Origin: UBA12079 sp964608745 | GTDB lineage: Bacteria; Patescibacteriota; Minisyncoccia; Phycocordibacterales; UBA12079 | Assembly (NCBI GenBank): GCA_964608745.1 | Contig: CAZSPC010000008.1 | Span: forward strand, 1 to 38,399 | Reading direction: 5' to 3' | DNA length: 38,399 nucleotides | Shown here: piece by piece, positions 1 through 8,261 of the stretch | How the letters are laid out: each line of letters begins with the position of its first letter | How positions within the stretch are numbered: the stretch's first letter is position 1 | Notes under the pieces: generated by a model | Told to the model about the DNA's origin: nothing | The model's database searches: none | What the model saw: the letters and a program-made list of their open reading frames with translations, nothing else | Program-made: the position numbers and the translations under genes

Positions 1-266
1 TCGGGTTTTTCTTTCTTAGTTTGGTTTCATAGCTATCTATTTGTTTTCTGATCCACTTAATATTTTTCTTGTATTTATCTGAGAGTTGTTTTAATGTCTG
101 TTTGCCATAAAAATATTCATTGAATATTTTGTTTACCAATCTCTGACCTCTTCTTTTCGAAGAAAACCATTTTCCACATTTTTTACATAAATATCTTTGG
201 ATTCCGTTTCTTTTTGCTTTTTTAATGACATTTCTACTACCACAGAAACAACAGTTTTTTTAACAT
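1..266 (-). pseudogene. Insertion-sequence transposase, N-terminal part, runs off window; apparent frameshift
   Basis: The minus strand encodes the start of a transposase with an N-terminal zinc finger (CCFCGSRNV ... QRYLCKKCGKWF) followed by a helix-turn-helix-like stretch (LKQLSDKYKKNIKWIRKQ). This arrangement is typical of many IS transposases. The catalytic part lies beyond base 1. The ATG at 266-264 opens a frame that stops after about 9 codons. The zinc-finger frame is reached only if the A7 run at 255-261 is read as A6, giving M-L-K-N-C-C-F-C. So the copy is frameshifted, the run is a sequencing error, or the shift is programmed. The gene lies inside the IS end marked by the repeat at 330-357. 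The IS family is not recognised with certainty. Confidence 0.7.
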
Positions 267-329
267 ACTTTACAATTGATTTTAGTTTATATGGATATTA
301 TCGCTTAACAAGAATATGAAAGCGAGTTT

Positions 330-357
330 TCAGGAGCCAGAATTGTCTATTAAGTCA
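330..357 (-). repeat. IS terminal inverted repeat (transposase-proximal end)
   Basis: This 28-bp sequence (TCAGGAGCCAGAATTG...) recurs as a perfect reverse complement at 38348-38375. It sits about 65 bp upstream of the transposase start. Beyond the 28 bp the two copies differ, as expected for the left and right ends of one IS rather than two copies of the same end. Confidence 0.8.
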
Positions 358-389
358 CAAAATTTAAAAGACTTTAATTCAGGCTCACC

Positions 390-464
390 TTAAGAACCTA
401 TAGTAAAAAGCCATAGAATAAAAATAAAAATGGTTAGCAAAATTACAAGCAGTTTATCCCACAT
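390..464 (-). CDS. Predicted 24-residue membrane peptide
   Basis: This very short frame starts at ATG 464 just after the stop of the upstream gene and encodes one hydrophobic helix (LLVILLTIFIFILWLF). A GGAG within the last codons of the upstream gene lies about 12 nt before the ATG and could act as ribosome binding site, implying coupling. No family is recognised. Its reality rests on position, the hydrophobic composition and the GGAG only. Confidence 0.35.
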   Translation of the reverse strand: MWDKLLVILLTIFIFILWLFTIGS

Positions 465-473
465 ATCAAAACT

Positions 474-788
474 TTACTCCATTATAAGATTTGGGGCTGA
501 TTCTTCTAGGGTCGTAGACTCCCCTGCTTTTATCCTCTCCATATTCTCGATAAAGCTCTCCCAAAGCAAATCTATAAAAATATCATTCCATAAATAAGAC
601 ACCGGACCAACTAGATAAGAGTCCCAAACATGCACAACTAGACCCCAAACATAACCTAAATTACCTTGGGTTTCAGGAGACTCAACAATCTCTCGCAAGT
701 TAAAACCAAAATAACTCAAAACAATAATTGCAATAATTATAATTAAGATCATCTTTATAAGGCCTGATTGATTGTTTGCTTTCTTCAT
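474..788 (-). CDS. Small single-pass membrane protein, CPR-type hypothetical
   Basis: The protein is 104 residues from ATG 788 (MKKANNQSG). An upstream in-frame ATG at 845 would add 19 Phe-rich residues and is less likely, because it lies inside the terminator of the preceding gene. It has one N-terminal transmembrane helix (about residues 12-30, MILIIIIAIIVLSYFGF), then an amphipathic region rich in Trp and Tyr (VWGLVVHVWDSYL, YLWNDIFIDLLWESF) that may lie along the membrane. I recognise the general type as a conserved patescibacterial protein of unknown function. It ends 9 nt before the 24-residue peptide gene. Confidence 0.6.
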   Translation of the reverse strand: MKKANNQSGLIKMILIIIIAIIVLSYFGFNLREIVESPETQGNLGYVWGLVVHVWDSYLVGPVSYLWNDIFIDLLWESFIENMERIKAGESTTLEESAPNLIME

Positions 789-837
789 ATACTTAAAGTA
801 TAAACCTTCTTTGAAAAAATGGAAGTTTATAAAATTA

Positions 838-874
838 AAAAACACTTAAAATGAATATCAATTTTAAGTGTTTC
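838..874 (-). terminator. Rho-independent terminator
   Basis: A hairpin with arms AAACACTTAAAAT and ATTTTAAGTGTTT is followed on the minus strand by a T-rich run. It lies just downstream of the 882-1310 gene. Confidence 0.7.
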
Positions 875-881
875 TTTGTTT

Positions 882-1310
882 TTACCATTTAATGACTTGC
901 TTGTAAGTTTTTTTGTTAAAAACCCTAGTACAAATATTTCCATCGAAATTTAATTTTATTAAAGAGGGATCTTCGTGATTGTAAGCTCCGTCAAATTGAT
1001 GAAACTTTTTGTATCGGTGATTCCGTTCTGGGTGAGCAAACCAAACGATCTGTTTACGAGTTTCTTTATCAAACATACGATATTGGTATGCCATTAAAAA
1101 ATCGTGAGTTTGGATCGCAACCATAGAACCAAAATCTTCTACATCTTTTATAAAAATAAACTCTTCTCCATTTGGAAATCTCCACTTAACAGGCTTTCCG
1201 TTTTCTATAAAAAGGTATCCAGCCCCCTCAATTTTATATAAGTTTTCTGGTGACCTATACCAACTAACTTTTTCTACTGGAATTTCAACATTTATTATTT
1301 TTCCCGACAT
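882..1310 (-). CDS. Hypothetical protein, 142 residues
   Basis: No family recognised. It is a soluble-looking protein rich in aromatic and basic residues, beta-type in composition, with no signal peptide or membrane segment and no Cys pair. The start ATG at 1310 is well supported by the perfect Shine-Dalgarno AAAGGAGGT about 5 nt upstream. It is monocistronic: a terminator follows at 838-874, and a long palindrome lies between its start and the M23 peptidase gene's end. The strong ribosome binding site suggests high translation. Confidence 0.7.
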   Translation of the reverse strand: MSGKIINVEIPVEKVSWYRSPENLYKIEGAGYLFIENGKPVKWRFPNGEEFIFIKDVEDFGSMVAIQTHDFLMAYQYRMFDKETRKQIVWFAHPERNHRYKKFHQFDGAYNHEDPSLIKLNFDGNICTRVFNKKTYKQVIKW

Positions 1311-1438
1311 CAGCTACCTCCTTTTTTGAATTTTTGATAACTCTGATTGCTTCTAATTTCTAATATAAAGATAGGTTATTTTTTAAATTATGTCAATATA
1401 CTTGGTTAATATTGTTAGTCAAAGGTCAAAGGTTGCCA

Positions 1439-1546
1439 AAATACAAATAAAAAACAGTAACCCGGTTTCTGGGGATTTGCCTTTTTACGCTTATTAGCGT
1501 TAGAGAAAATCCCCAGAAACCGGGTTACTGTTTTTTATTTGTATTT
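1439..1546. repeat. 40-bp-arm perfect palindrome overlapping the end of the M23 gene
   Basis: Arms 1439-1478 and 1507-1546 are perfect reverse complements over about 40 bp. The loop of 28 bases itself contains a small ACGCT/AGCGT stem. The right arm contains the last four codons and stop of the M23 peptidase gene. It ends in T/A tracts on both strands, so it can terminate transcription either way. The arms are far longer than needed for a terminator. Confidence 0.85.
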
Positions 1547-2824
1547 AGGTAGATACGACATTGGATTTAAATAAGCATTCTTTGGCGCAAGTGGAATAAA
1601 TTTATCTTTACAATTGCGACTATTAGTAAATTGTTTTATTTGAACTCCCTTGCTAGCATAAACAGTAAAATGCAAGTGAGGACCAGTTGAATAGCCAGTA
1701 TTACCAGTATAACCAATAACATCTCCCCTATTGATTATTTGTCCAGGAGATACTTTTATTACAGAAAGATGAGCATATAAAGTTGAAAGTCCATTATTAT
1801 GTTCAATCAAAATCCATTTTCCATAGGAATAACATTTTGGTGGATAAGTATCTGTATTCCCCACCCCCTTCACTACCCCGTCTGCAACCGAATACAATTT
1901 TGTACCAACAGATGCGCCAAAATCAACTCCGGTGTGACCTTTTCCGTTATAAATTTGTGGGTTTTTGGTAGAAAAAGGAGTATTGCCGAAATATTGAGTG
2001 ATTCGAATATTATCCAACGGCCAATCCAACAAACCATAAGTAGTAGCTGGAATACTATCCGGATCAATTTCAATTTGTAACTGAGCTTCTAAATCTTGTA
2101 ACTCTTTTTCAAATTCTGCTCTTAGTCTTTGTTTTTCTTCGAGGATAGATTGATAATTTGCTTCTTTATTTTTTGTCATTGAAAGAAGCTGATCTTTTTC
2201 TTTTTTACTGTAATCAACCACTTTTTTTTGATCAGCTAAATCAGAACGATAATTACTTAACTCTCGTTTCTTTTCTTCCTGCTCTTCTTTGTTAGATTCT
2301 AAATCATATTTTAAATTCACCAATTCAGCTGTTCTTTCTCTAACACCAATTTGAAACCTTTGGATATCATCGATATCTTTCCAAAATTCTGATATATCAT
2401 CAGAAGCCAACAAAATTTCAACCAAAGAGCTTGTATCATACTCATTGATCATTCTAATCGATTCCGACAAAGCAGTCATATTATTAGAAATTTTATTTTC
2501 TTTATCTACAACACCTAATGCTAGTTCTTGAATGCTCAAACTGGTAGACTCAATTTTATTGTCAGTTAGATTAATACTACTACCTAACTTCTTTCTATCT
2601 AAGTTAAGTCGATAAATTTCATTATTAAGAGTTTTTTTCTCCTCCCCTACTTTTTCTAACTCTTCTTGATATTCAGCAATTTCTTCCTCTAATTCTGAGA
2701 TATTAGTATTTCTGTTTTCAATTTCATTTTTTAATTCGTCTACTTTAGACGCAATCAAAATAGTAGGTTCAAAAAAACCAAAACACACTAAAACCAGTAT
2801 TAAAATAACAAACCGAAAATTCAT
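1535..2824 (-). CDS. Murein hydrolase/activator, coiled coil plus M23 (LytM) peptidase
   Basis: EnvC-like protein of 429 residues. Residues 1-25 form a signal anchor or signal peptide (VILILVLVCFGFF). Residues 27-250 are mostly coiled coil. Residues about 270-395 are an M23/LytM domain with the zinc ligands in place: H297 and D301 (GHTGVDFG), AH352, and GPHLHF with H383/H385. An intact site implies an active peptidoglycan endopeptidase rather than a degenerate activator, acting outside the membrane in cell separation or wall remodelling. It lies 7 nt downstream of gltX on the same strand, so it is probably co-transcribed with it. The gene ends inside a long palindrome. Confidence 0.9.
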   Translation of the reverse strand: MNFRFVILILVLVCFGFFEPTILIASKVDELKNEIENRNTNISELEEEIAEYQEELEKVGEEKKTLNNEIYRLNLDRKKLGSSINLTDNKIESTSLSIQELALGVVDKENKISNNMTALSESIRMINEYDTSSLVEILLASDDISEFWKDIDDIQRFQIGVRERTAELVNLKYDLESNKEEQEEKKRELSNYRSDLADQKKVVDYSKKEKDQLLSMTKNKEANYQSILEEKQRLRAEFEKELQDLEAQLQIEIDPDSIPATTYGLLDWPLDNIRITQYFGNTPFSTKNPQIYNGKGHTGVDFGASVGTKLYSVADGVVKGVGNTDTYPPKCYSYGKWILIEHNNGLSTLYAHLSVIKVSPGQIINRGDVIGYTGNTGYSTGPHLHFTVYASKGVQIKQFTNSRNCKDKFIPLAPKNAYLNPMSYLPKYK

Positions 2825-2831
2825 AACAATT

Positions 2832-4193
2832 TTAAATAATACTTTTTAACCTCTTTATTGTTTCATCTTTACCTAAAATTTCACTTAAAACAAACGGATC
2901 AGGTGATTTGTCTCGTCCAGATAAAACATAACGCATTGGCCAAAGGACTGACCCCCTCCCCTGTTCTGTGGCATAATCCCAAATAGTAGATTTAATATTT
3001 TCTGCTTTCCAGCCATTTACACCCTCTAATAATTCAACCACTTTTTTTAAGTGTTTTTTGGCTACATCAAGACCATCTTCTTTCCAAACAATCTTTTCTA
3101 TATCAAAACTTGGCATTTCGAAATAATAATTAAACTCCCCGCTTTCTACCATTTCTTTAACATCAGAAAATTTAGAAATCCTATCTCTTATAACTAAATC
3201 GATTATTTTTTCAGAAGCCTTGCTTCTGAATTTTTCTTTAAAGTTGTCAGGTAAAAATTCGATTACTTTCTTTATATACTCATTCCTATTCATCTCTAGA
3301 ATATGCTGCCGATTAATATTGTCTAGTTTTTCATAAGAAAACATTGCGGGAGAATTATTCAATTTCTCCAGAGAAAAAGTTTTAATTAACTCTTTTTTTG
3401 TAAAAAATTCTTGTTCATTTCCCTCCCCTGGATTCCAACCAAGTAAAGCAATGTAGTTTAAAAATGCATCTGGAATATAACCCATTTTCTCAAATTCTTC
3501 ATAATTAACTGCTCCGTGTCTTTTACTGAATTTTTTCTTATCGCCTCCTAAAACCATTGGTAAATGCGCATAGGTTGGCACAATACCTTCTAATGCTTCA
3601 ATCAACAAAATTTGTCGAGGAGTGGATGTAATATGATCTTCACCCCGAATTACATGACTAATATTCATATCTATATCGTCAACCACAACAGTCAAATGAT
3701 AAAGTGGATTTATTTTTGACCGAGCAATTACAAAATCCCCAAAATCAGTTGTATCAATAGTAATTTCACCCCGAACAATATCTTTATAAGTTATTTTTTT
3801 ATTTGGGTTTTTGAAACGAATTACTTTTTCTCCTGAGTCACCTTCTGATTCTTCCCCTTCATACGCATTCCCACTTTTTATTAAAGTTTCAATTGCTTCG
3901 ATGTACCGATCCGTTCTTTCGGACTGCTTAAAAGGACCACGATCAAAATCAAGACCAAGCTTTTTTAAAGTATTTAAAATTTCATCCTCATGTTCTTTTT
4001 TGCTCCTTTCCCCATCTGTATCTTCAAATCGCATTACAATTTCACCACCCATTTTTTTGGCAAAAAGGTAATTAAATAAAAATGTTCTAATATTCCCCAC
4101 ATGCAACTTGCCTGTCGGAGATGGAGGATAACGAACTATTATTTTTTTATTTGTCCGCCCTGGGCGAAACATGTTTTTTAGTTGACTAAACAT
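2832..4193 (-). CDS. gltX: Glutamyl-tRNA synthetase
   Basis: Class I aminoacyl-tRNA synthetase that charges tRNA-Glu in the cytoplasm. The HIGH motif is HVGN (residues 31-34, in PSPTGKLHVGN) and the KMSKS motif is KFSKR (221-225). GEDHITSTPRQ and the catalytic-domain RFEDTD motif are also clear. At 453 residues it is close to the normal bacterial length, with about 17 extra N-terminal residues before the Rossmann fold. No GlnRS is seen here. CPR bacteria often use a non-discriminating GluRS with GatCAB, which is an inference only. It is the upstream partner of the M23 gene. Confidence 0.97.
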   Translation of the reverse strand: MFSQLKNMFRPGRTNKKIIVRYPPSPTGKLHVGNIRTFLFNYLFAKKMGGEIVMRFEDTDGERSKKEHEDEILNTLKKLGLDFDRGPFKQSERTDRYIEAIETLIKSGNAYEGEESEGDSGEKVIRFKNPNKKITYKDIVRGEITIDTTDFGDFVIARSKINPLYHLTVVVDDIDMNISHVIRGEDHITSTPRQILLIEALEGIVPTYAHLPMVLGGDKKKFSKRHGAVNYEEFEKMGYIPDAFLNYIALLGWNPGEGNEQEFFTKKELIKTFSLEKLNNSPAMFSYEKLDNINRQHILEMNRNEYIKKVIEFLPDNFKEKFRSKASEKIIDLVIRDRISKFSDVKEMVESGEFNYYFEMPSFDIEKIVWKEDGLDVAKKHLKKVVELLEGVNGWKAENIKSTIWDYATEQGRGSVLWPMRYVLSGRDKSPDPFVLSEILGKDETIKRLKSII

Positions 4194-4274
4194 AAATATT
4201 TGTTTATATTGATATTAGAATGGTTAGAATATAGTTATTTTAGCATAATTTAAACTATAAAGGAGGAAGAATAT

Positions 4275-4409
4275 ATGAAAAAAATAATCAATTTTATTTT
4301 TATTCCAATAAAAATAATTGTTGGTTTTATTCTGATTGCAATTTTCTTTTTAGCTAGTTTTTTTCTTCTTGCTTTTCTTGGAGAAAACGACCAATCATAT
4401 AAATTTTAA
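4275..4409 (+). CDS. 44-residue single-helix membrane protein
   Basis: This plus-strand frame begins MKKIINFIF, has one long hydrophobic segment (about residues 8-36) and ends GENDQSYKF. An excellent Shine-Dalgarno AAAGGAGG lies about 8 nt before the ATG, and a strong bidirectional hairpin follows the stop at once. It sits alone between two minus-strand gene groups. No family is recognised; a small membrane peptide is the most that can be said. Confidence 0.65.
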   Translation: MKKIINFIFIPIKIIVGFILIAIFFLASFFLLAFLGENDQSYKF

Positions 4410-4410
4410 A

Positions 4411-4435
4411 AAGTGGGTGACCCGATCACCCACTT
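4411..4435. terminator. Bidirectional terminator between convergent genes
   Basis: Hairpin AAGTGGGTGA - CCCGA - TCACCCACTT with a T run on the plus side and an A/T tract on the minus side. It serves the 44-residue gene (+) and the RNHCP gene (-), whose stop codon lies in the T run. Confidence 0.9.
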
Positions 4436-4437
4436 TT

Positions 4438-4731
4438 TTATTTTTTAAATAATTTAATAGCTTCATCAAAAGAATCACCTTTAACCAATTTGTTTGACCT
4501 TTGATGTCCACACTTTTCACATTTCTGAATTACCGAAAAAACATCTCCTTTTTTATCCAAGCCAATTGGTTTCATCATCCCCCCACACTCAGCCAACCTA
4601 TCCCCTGGATTTATATCAACATGCTTACTCCACAAACAATCAGGGCAATGGTTTGTATACCCATCACCTTTTACTTTTCTACTGCAGTTTTCACAAACAA
4701 AGTCTTCTTTTGTTCTTTGAAACTTTTTCAT
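4438..4731 (-). CDS. RNHCP zinc-binding domain protein
   Basis: A 97-residue protein of the RNHCP family, named for a conserved motif seen here as YTNHCPDCLWSKHVD. Three Cys pairs (FVCENC, HCPDC, KCEKC) plus a lone Cys in RLAECGG suggest two zinc sites. Function is unknown; family members are small soluble proteins, possibly nucleic-acid binding. I chose ATG 4731, which lies directly after an AAAGG and 10 nt past the murG stop. A TTG at 4764 would give an 11-residue extension overlapping murG. It is probably the last gene of the ftsW-murG transcript. Confidence 0.88.
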   Translation of the reverse strand: MKKFQRTKEDFVCENCSRKVKGDGYTNHCPDCLWSKHVDINPGDRLAECGGMMKPIGLDKKGDVFSVIQKCEKCGHQRSNKLVKGDSFDEAIKLFKK

Positions 4732-4741
4732 CCTTTGATTT

Positions 4742-5869
4742 TTACTTTTCGTGACCCACACCAATAGTTAATATTTTATCAGCAATTTTCTTAGCTGCAT
4801 CTGGTTTTGCAAATTCTTTTGCACCAGTTATCATTTTCTCTCTTTTTTCACCATCTGTCATTATTTTTTCAATCTCAGCTTCTAAAATATGTGCACTTAG
4901 GTTTGTTTCTTCTATTACAACTGTTGCTCCAAATCCGGCATACGAAAAAGCATTTTTTCTTTGATGGTTTCCTTGTGAATCAGTAATTGGAATAATAATA
5001 CTAGGAATTCCCCAAACTGCAATTTCTGAAATAGTTGTTCCTGCTCTTGAAATAATTAAATTGCTGGCACCAACTGCCATTCTTTGAGCAAGGAAATCAA
5101 GATATTTAAACGGTTTATACCTATCTTTATTTTTATTATTTTCCAAGATTAAATTAACTCTTTGAGTTACATCATTAAAATTATTTGGTCCAGTTTGATG
5201 TATAACTTGATATTTTTCAATCAGATTTGGCAAAATATCAACAATAATATCATTTATCATTTGAGCACCTTGTGAACCACCCATTATTAAAATTGTAGGG
5301 ATTTCAGAATCAAGTTTCAAAAATTCGTGAGCTCCCTGAGTGAGTGGTTTATCAGAACCTCGCCTAATAGGATTACCAGTAAAAGCTATTTTATCTTCTG
5401 GGAAATAATCAACAGCTTCAGGAAAACCAATAGAAATATGCTTAGCAAATTTTGATGACCAAGTTAAAACTCTACCCGGAACACTATCAGAAACATGCAA
5501 CATTACCGGAATTCTAAAAAATCTAGCAACAATTAAAACCGGAAAAGCTCCATGTCCACCATTAGTAAAAACAACATCAGGATAAATAGAAAAAACCAAA
5601 AAGAAAGCTTTTATGATAGCGAAAATAGTTTTAAAAAAATCAAGAAAATTAACAACAGAAAAATATCTCCTCATTTTTCCAGTCTTTATTTGTTTAAAAG
5701 TAATATTATTTTTAAACAACAAACTTTCATCATAGGGTTTGTCTGAGATAAAATATATTTCTGGTTGTAAAAGTTTATTTTCCTCAGAAATTTTTCTTAT
5801 ATTTTGTGCGACTGCAAACAAAGGGTAAACATGTCCAGCTGAACCCGCACCTGTTAATATAATTTTCAT
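4742..5869 (-). CDS. murG: UDP-GlcNAc:lipid I N-acetylglucosaminyltransferase MurG
   Basis: GT-B glycosyltransferase converting lipid I to lipid II at the inner membrane face. Visible signatures are the N-terminal GAGSAGHVYP loop (residues 7-16), TNGGHGAFP (102-110), GNPIRR (165-170), the GGSQGAQMIN motif (197-206) and the C-terminal SRAGTTISEIAVWGIPSIIIP nucleotide-sugar region. At 375 residues it is of normal length. It overlaps the upstream ftsW by 4 bp (ATGA), indicating translational coupling, as in division and cell-wall clusters. Confidence 0.96.
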   Translation of the reverse strand: MKIILTGAGSAGHVYPLFAVAQNIRKISEENKLLQPEIYFISDKPYDESLLFKNNITFKQIKTGKMRRYFSVVNFLDFFKTIFAIIKAFFLVFSIYPDVVFTNGGHGAFPVLIVARFFRIPVMLHVSDSVPGRVLTWSSKFAKHISIGFPEAVDYFPEDKIAFTGNPIRRGSDKPLTQGAHEFLKLDSEIPTILIMGGSQGAQMINDIIVDILPNLIEKYQVIHQTGPNNFNDVTQRVNLILENNKNKDRYKPFKYLDFLAQRMAVGASNLIISRAGTTISEIAVWGIPSIIIPITDSQGNHQRKNAFSYAGFGATVVIEETNLSAHILEAEIEKIMTDGEKREKMITGAKEFAKPDAAKKIADKILTIGVGHEK

Positions 5870-6966
5870 GATTTTTTGTATTTAGATATATTAAGAATAA
5901 TCCCTACTTCTAATAAAGTAAACATAAGGGCAGTTCCACCATGACTTACAAATAATAATGGCATTCCGGTTAGTGGGAAAATTCCCAACATAGAAGCCAT
6001 ATTAATAAACGACTGCGATACTATCAGTATAACAATTCCGGAAGCCAAAAGTCTACCAAAATTGTTAGTTGATTTAGAAGCAATCATAAAACCTCTTAGG
6101 GCAAAAATGAGGAAAAGTGAAATAAGAAAAATAGATCCAATAAAACCCCATTCTTCAGCAGTAACAGCAAAAATTGAATCCCCTATCGGTTCTGGAAGAA
6201 AATCAAATTTCTGAATACTTTTACCGAATCCCCTACCAAACCACTGTCCTGAACCAATTGCTATCAAAGATTGTTTGATTTGGTACCCAGCTCCAAGTGT
6301 ATCAGCTGAGGGATTCATAAAAGTCATAAATCTCTGCCAAATATAGGGTTTTAAATAACCCAAGGTCAAAAAACCAGCTCCAGCAAGAGTTAGAGTTGCA
6401 AAAATATGTCTCCACTTTGCTCCGGCAATGAAAAACATTCCCAATGCTGTAATGAAAATTACCAAAAATGTTCCTGTATCTGGTTGATTTAGTAAAATAC
6501 CGCCCACCAAACTAAGTAATATGAGCATTGGGATCAAGCCATATTTTAGATTATGGAGCCTTCTTTTTTTACTAGCTAACCAAGCGGCAAAATAAATAAT
6601 AAATCCGAGTTTTAAGAATTCTGCTGGCTGGAAAGAAACCGGGCCAAGATCAAGCCATCTAGTAGCCCCCCCGTGTTCTATCCCTAATCCAGGAATAAAA
6701 ACAAAAGCAGAAAGTAAAAAGGATGCGAGAAGTATGTAAAAAGCATATTTTTTATAATTATTAAAGTTAATTTTTGAAGTTATCACCATCGCAACAATTC
6801 CTAAAACAAGCCCAAGAAAAATTTGATTAAACATTACAGAAGAAAACTCTATCCCCTCTCGTGTTAGTAAACCCAAAGAAGCAGACAAAAACAAAAAAAA
6901 GCCAAACAAAACAAGTATTGCAACGGTAAGTAAGAATGGTTTATCAATTTTTCTTTTTTTTGGCAT
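5866..6966 (-). CDS. ftsW: FtsW/RodA/SpoVE-type peptidoglycan glycosyltransferase
   Basis: SEDS-family polytopic membrane protein (366 residues, about 10 helices) that polymerises lipid II. Typical features are GGATRWLDLGPVSFQPAE (about residues 99-116), the PEPIGDSIFAVTAEEWGF segment and the C-terminal PLTGMPLLFVSHGG. The immediate murG partner favours FtsW over RodA. The gene uses a TGA stop overlapping the murG ATG, so UGA is a normal stop in this organism. The start MPKKRK precedes the first helix. Confidence 0.93.
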   Translation of the reverse strand: MPKKRKIDKPFLLTVAILVLFGFFLFLSASLGLLTREGIEFSSVMFNQIFLGLVLGIVAMVITSKINFNNYKKYAFYILLASFLLSAFVFIPGLGIEHGGATRWLDLGPVSFQPAEFLKLGFIIYFAAWLASKKRRLHNLKYGLIPMLILLSLVGGILLNQPDTGTFLVIFITALGMFFIAGAKWRHIFATLTLAGAGFLTLGYLKPYIWQRFMTFMNPSADTLGAGYQIKQSLIAIGSGQWFGRGFGKSIQKFDFLPEPIGDSIFAVTAEEWGFIGSIFLISLFLIFALRGFMIASKSTNNFGRLLASGIVILIVSQSFINMASMLGIFPLTGMPLLFVSHGGTALMFTLLEVGIILNISKYKKS

Positions 6967-7028
6967 TCTTTAATTATAAAATATAAAATTTCCAGCAAGA
7001 AGTGTAAAACCGACAGTTATAATTAAAA

Positions 7029-7053
7029 TCCACAAAGAGTAAATCTTTGTGGG
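7029..7053 (-). terminator. Terminator of rnpB
   Basis: Inverted repeat CCACAAAGA - TTTAC/GTAAA - TCTTTGTGG followed by a T-rich run on the minus strand, 11 nt beyond the RNase P RNA 3' end. Confidence 0.75.
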
Positions 7054-7096
7054 TTTTAATATCCTTTGATACCTATAAGCCGAATTCTGTATCAAT

Positions 7097-7266
7097 CGCT
7101 CCTCACTACGTTCGAAGCGACAAGTAGTAAGTAATAAGGTTTAAGTAATAAGTTAAAAATTTCTGAAGAAATTTTTTCTATGACGAATTTTACCTTTGGC
7201 AAAATTCATTTCTTACTACTTACACCTTACTACTTTGCACTTGCGTTCTGAACGAAGTGAGGAACG
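7097..7266. repeat. Palindromic insert A in rnpB
   Basis: About 170 bp bounded by CGCTCCTCACTACGTTCG and its imperfect complement ending GTGAGGAACG. Inside are short-word arrays (AAGTAGTAAGTAATAAGG) and their complement, and two small hairpins (ATTTTGCC/GGCAAAAT type; AAATTTCTTCAGAAATTT). It sits between CR IV and the ACAGAATTCGGCTTA segment. It is nearly identical to insert B apart from an extra TACACCTTACTAC word. Confidence 0.9.
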
Positions 7267-7327
7267 ATGGACGATAGTCATTTATCTGGGATTATTGTTA
7301 CCAATAACCTCTAGCGATACTTCCGAT

Positions 7328-7483
7328 CGCTCCTCACTACGTTCGAAGCGACAAGTAGTAAGTAATAAGGTTTAAGTAATAAGTTAAAAATTTCTGAAGA
7401 AATTTTTTCTATGACGAATTTTGCCTTTGGCAAAATTCATTTCTTACTACTTCGCACTTGCGTTCCGAATGCAATGAGGAACG
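7328..7483. repeat. Palindromic insert B in rnpB
   Basis: About 156 bp and nearly identical to insert A in the same orientation, bounded by CGCTCCTCACTACGTTCG and GCAATGAGGAACG. It lies in the specificity-domain half of the RNA (probably P12). Both inserts are preceded by AT and followed by A, and both extend an existing helix, so they leave the rest of the fold undisturbed. Confidence 0.9.
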
Positions 7484-7715
7484 ACGGACACGATCTTGCA
7501 TGCGAGTAGGAATTTTGCCGTTTCACCTTTTATGTTTCCATAAAAACTAACCCCGAGGGGTTTCTAAAATTTCTCAATTTTAGACGTCTCTGATCGCATC
7601 CCTTAGATTACTCTAGACGGGAGTTACCCGCTACCCTTGTTAACCTAATAACTACATGTTCGGACTTTCCTTCCGTCAGCTGACGGACGACTATCCAATA
7701 TCAAAGAACATAATT

Positions 7716-7762
7716 ATTATATAATACATCGCTTGACAATGCAATAGACAATATAGTATAGT
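7716..7762. promoter_or_regulatory. Overlapping divergent promoters for rnpB and the SPFH operon
   Basis: Minus strand: TTGCAT (7739-7744), 17 bp, TATAAT (7716-7721), about 10 nt before the rnpB 5' end. Plus strand: TTGACA (7733-7738), 18 bp, TATAGT (7757-7762), upstream of the SPFH operon. The plus -35 lies inside the minus spacer, so the two may compete for polymerase. Confidence 0.75.
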
Positions 7763-7817
7763 TGTGGGTAGGACAGTTGGTTTAAATAAAAAATCTTTTG
7801 AAAATAAGGAGTAGGTA

Positions 7818-8261
7818 ATGGAAGAAAATAAAAAACAGTGGCGAAAAAAAATGGCTTTATTATGGCAAAATACACCACTATCATTACTATTAACACTTGT
7901 GGTTGCTTTTTATGCAACTTATCTTTTATATGGATTATTATTACAAAAACCGGTAGATTGGCTTGTGGGGTTGATCCCCTTTAAAACCAATGAAATGGTT
8001 TTGATTATCCATTGGACGATAAAAATGTTTTTATTTCTTATTTGGTTTGTTTTTTCACTAGAAAAAGTGGAAGAAAGACATATGATGGTCTTAAAAGTCT
8101 TCGGGCAAAGAATTCACGCCCCCTCCTTTTATTTTTACGAGGGGTGGAAAGGAACAATTTTCCCAACACCAATTATATCGGGAGATCATAGGGAGATAAG
8201 AGAAATTACAATCAGCAACAAGGTTCCGAAAGAAGATAGGGAGGGACGTAAAAATGCCTGA
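7818..8261 (+). CDS. Membrane protein carrying the start of an SPFH (band 7) domain
   Basis: The protein has 147 residues with two membrane segments (about 17-42 and 55-80), then the beginning of a band 7 fold (KVEERHMMVLKVFGQRI ... EGWKGTIFPTPII ... EITISNKVPKED). The domain stops short and appears to continue in the next frame, which starts 8 bp before this stop. The two frames differ by one base next to an A5 run, so one indel would fuse them into a single SPFH protein. A GGGAGG before the second ATG argues that both are translated separately. Start ATG 7818 follows an AAGGAG. Confidence 0.7.
   Translation: MEENKKQWRKKMALLWQNTPLSLLLTLVVAFYATYLLYGLLLQKPVDWLVGLIPFKTNEMVLIIHWTIKMFLFLIWFVFSLEKVEERHMMVLKVFGQRIHAPSFYFYEGWKGTIFPTPIISGDHREIREITISNKVPKEDREGRKNA

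Larger units (their letters stand above)
7064..7705 (-). ncRNA. rnpB: RNase P RNA (class A type) enlarged by two inserted palindromes
   Basis: On the minus strand the conserved 5' motif GGAAGGAAAGTCCGAACA lies about 40 nt from the end, and the 3' motif ACAGAATTCGGCTTATAGG is near 7073-7091. Helix P1 pairs TTTGATA (near 7705) with TATCAAA (7064-7070). The CR IV segment AGATAAATGACTATCG lies at 7271-7286. Without inserts the RNA would be about 320 nt. Here it is about 640 nt because two related hairpin modules occupy variable helices, probably P12 and the P19 position. The core motifs are intact, so the RNA should be functional. Its promoter is at 7716-7744. Confidence 0.93.

Noticed and set aside
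7717..7917. 66-residue minus-strand frame
   Set aside because: Antisense to the SPFH operon start and overlapping its promoter.
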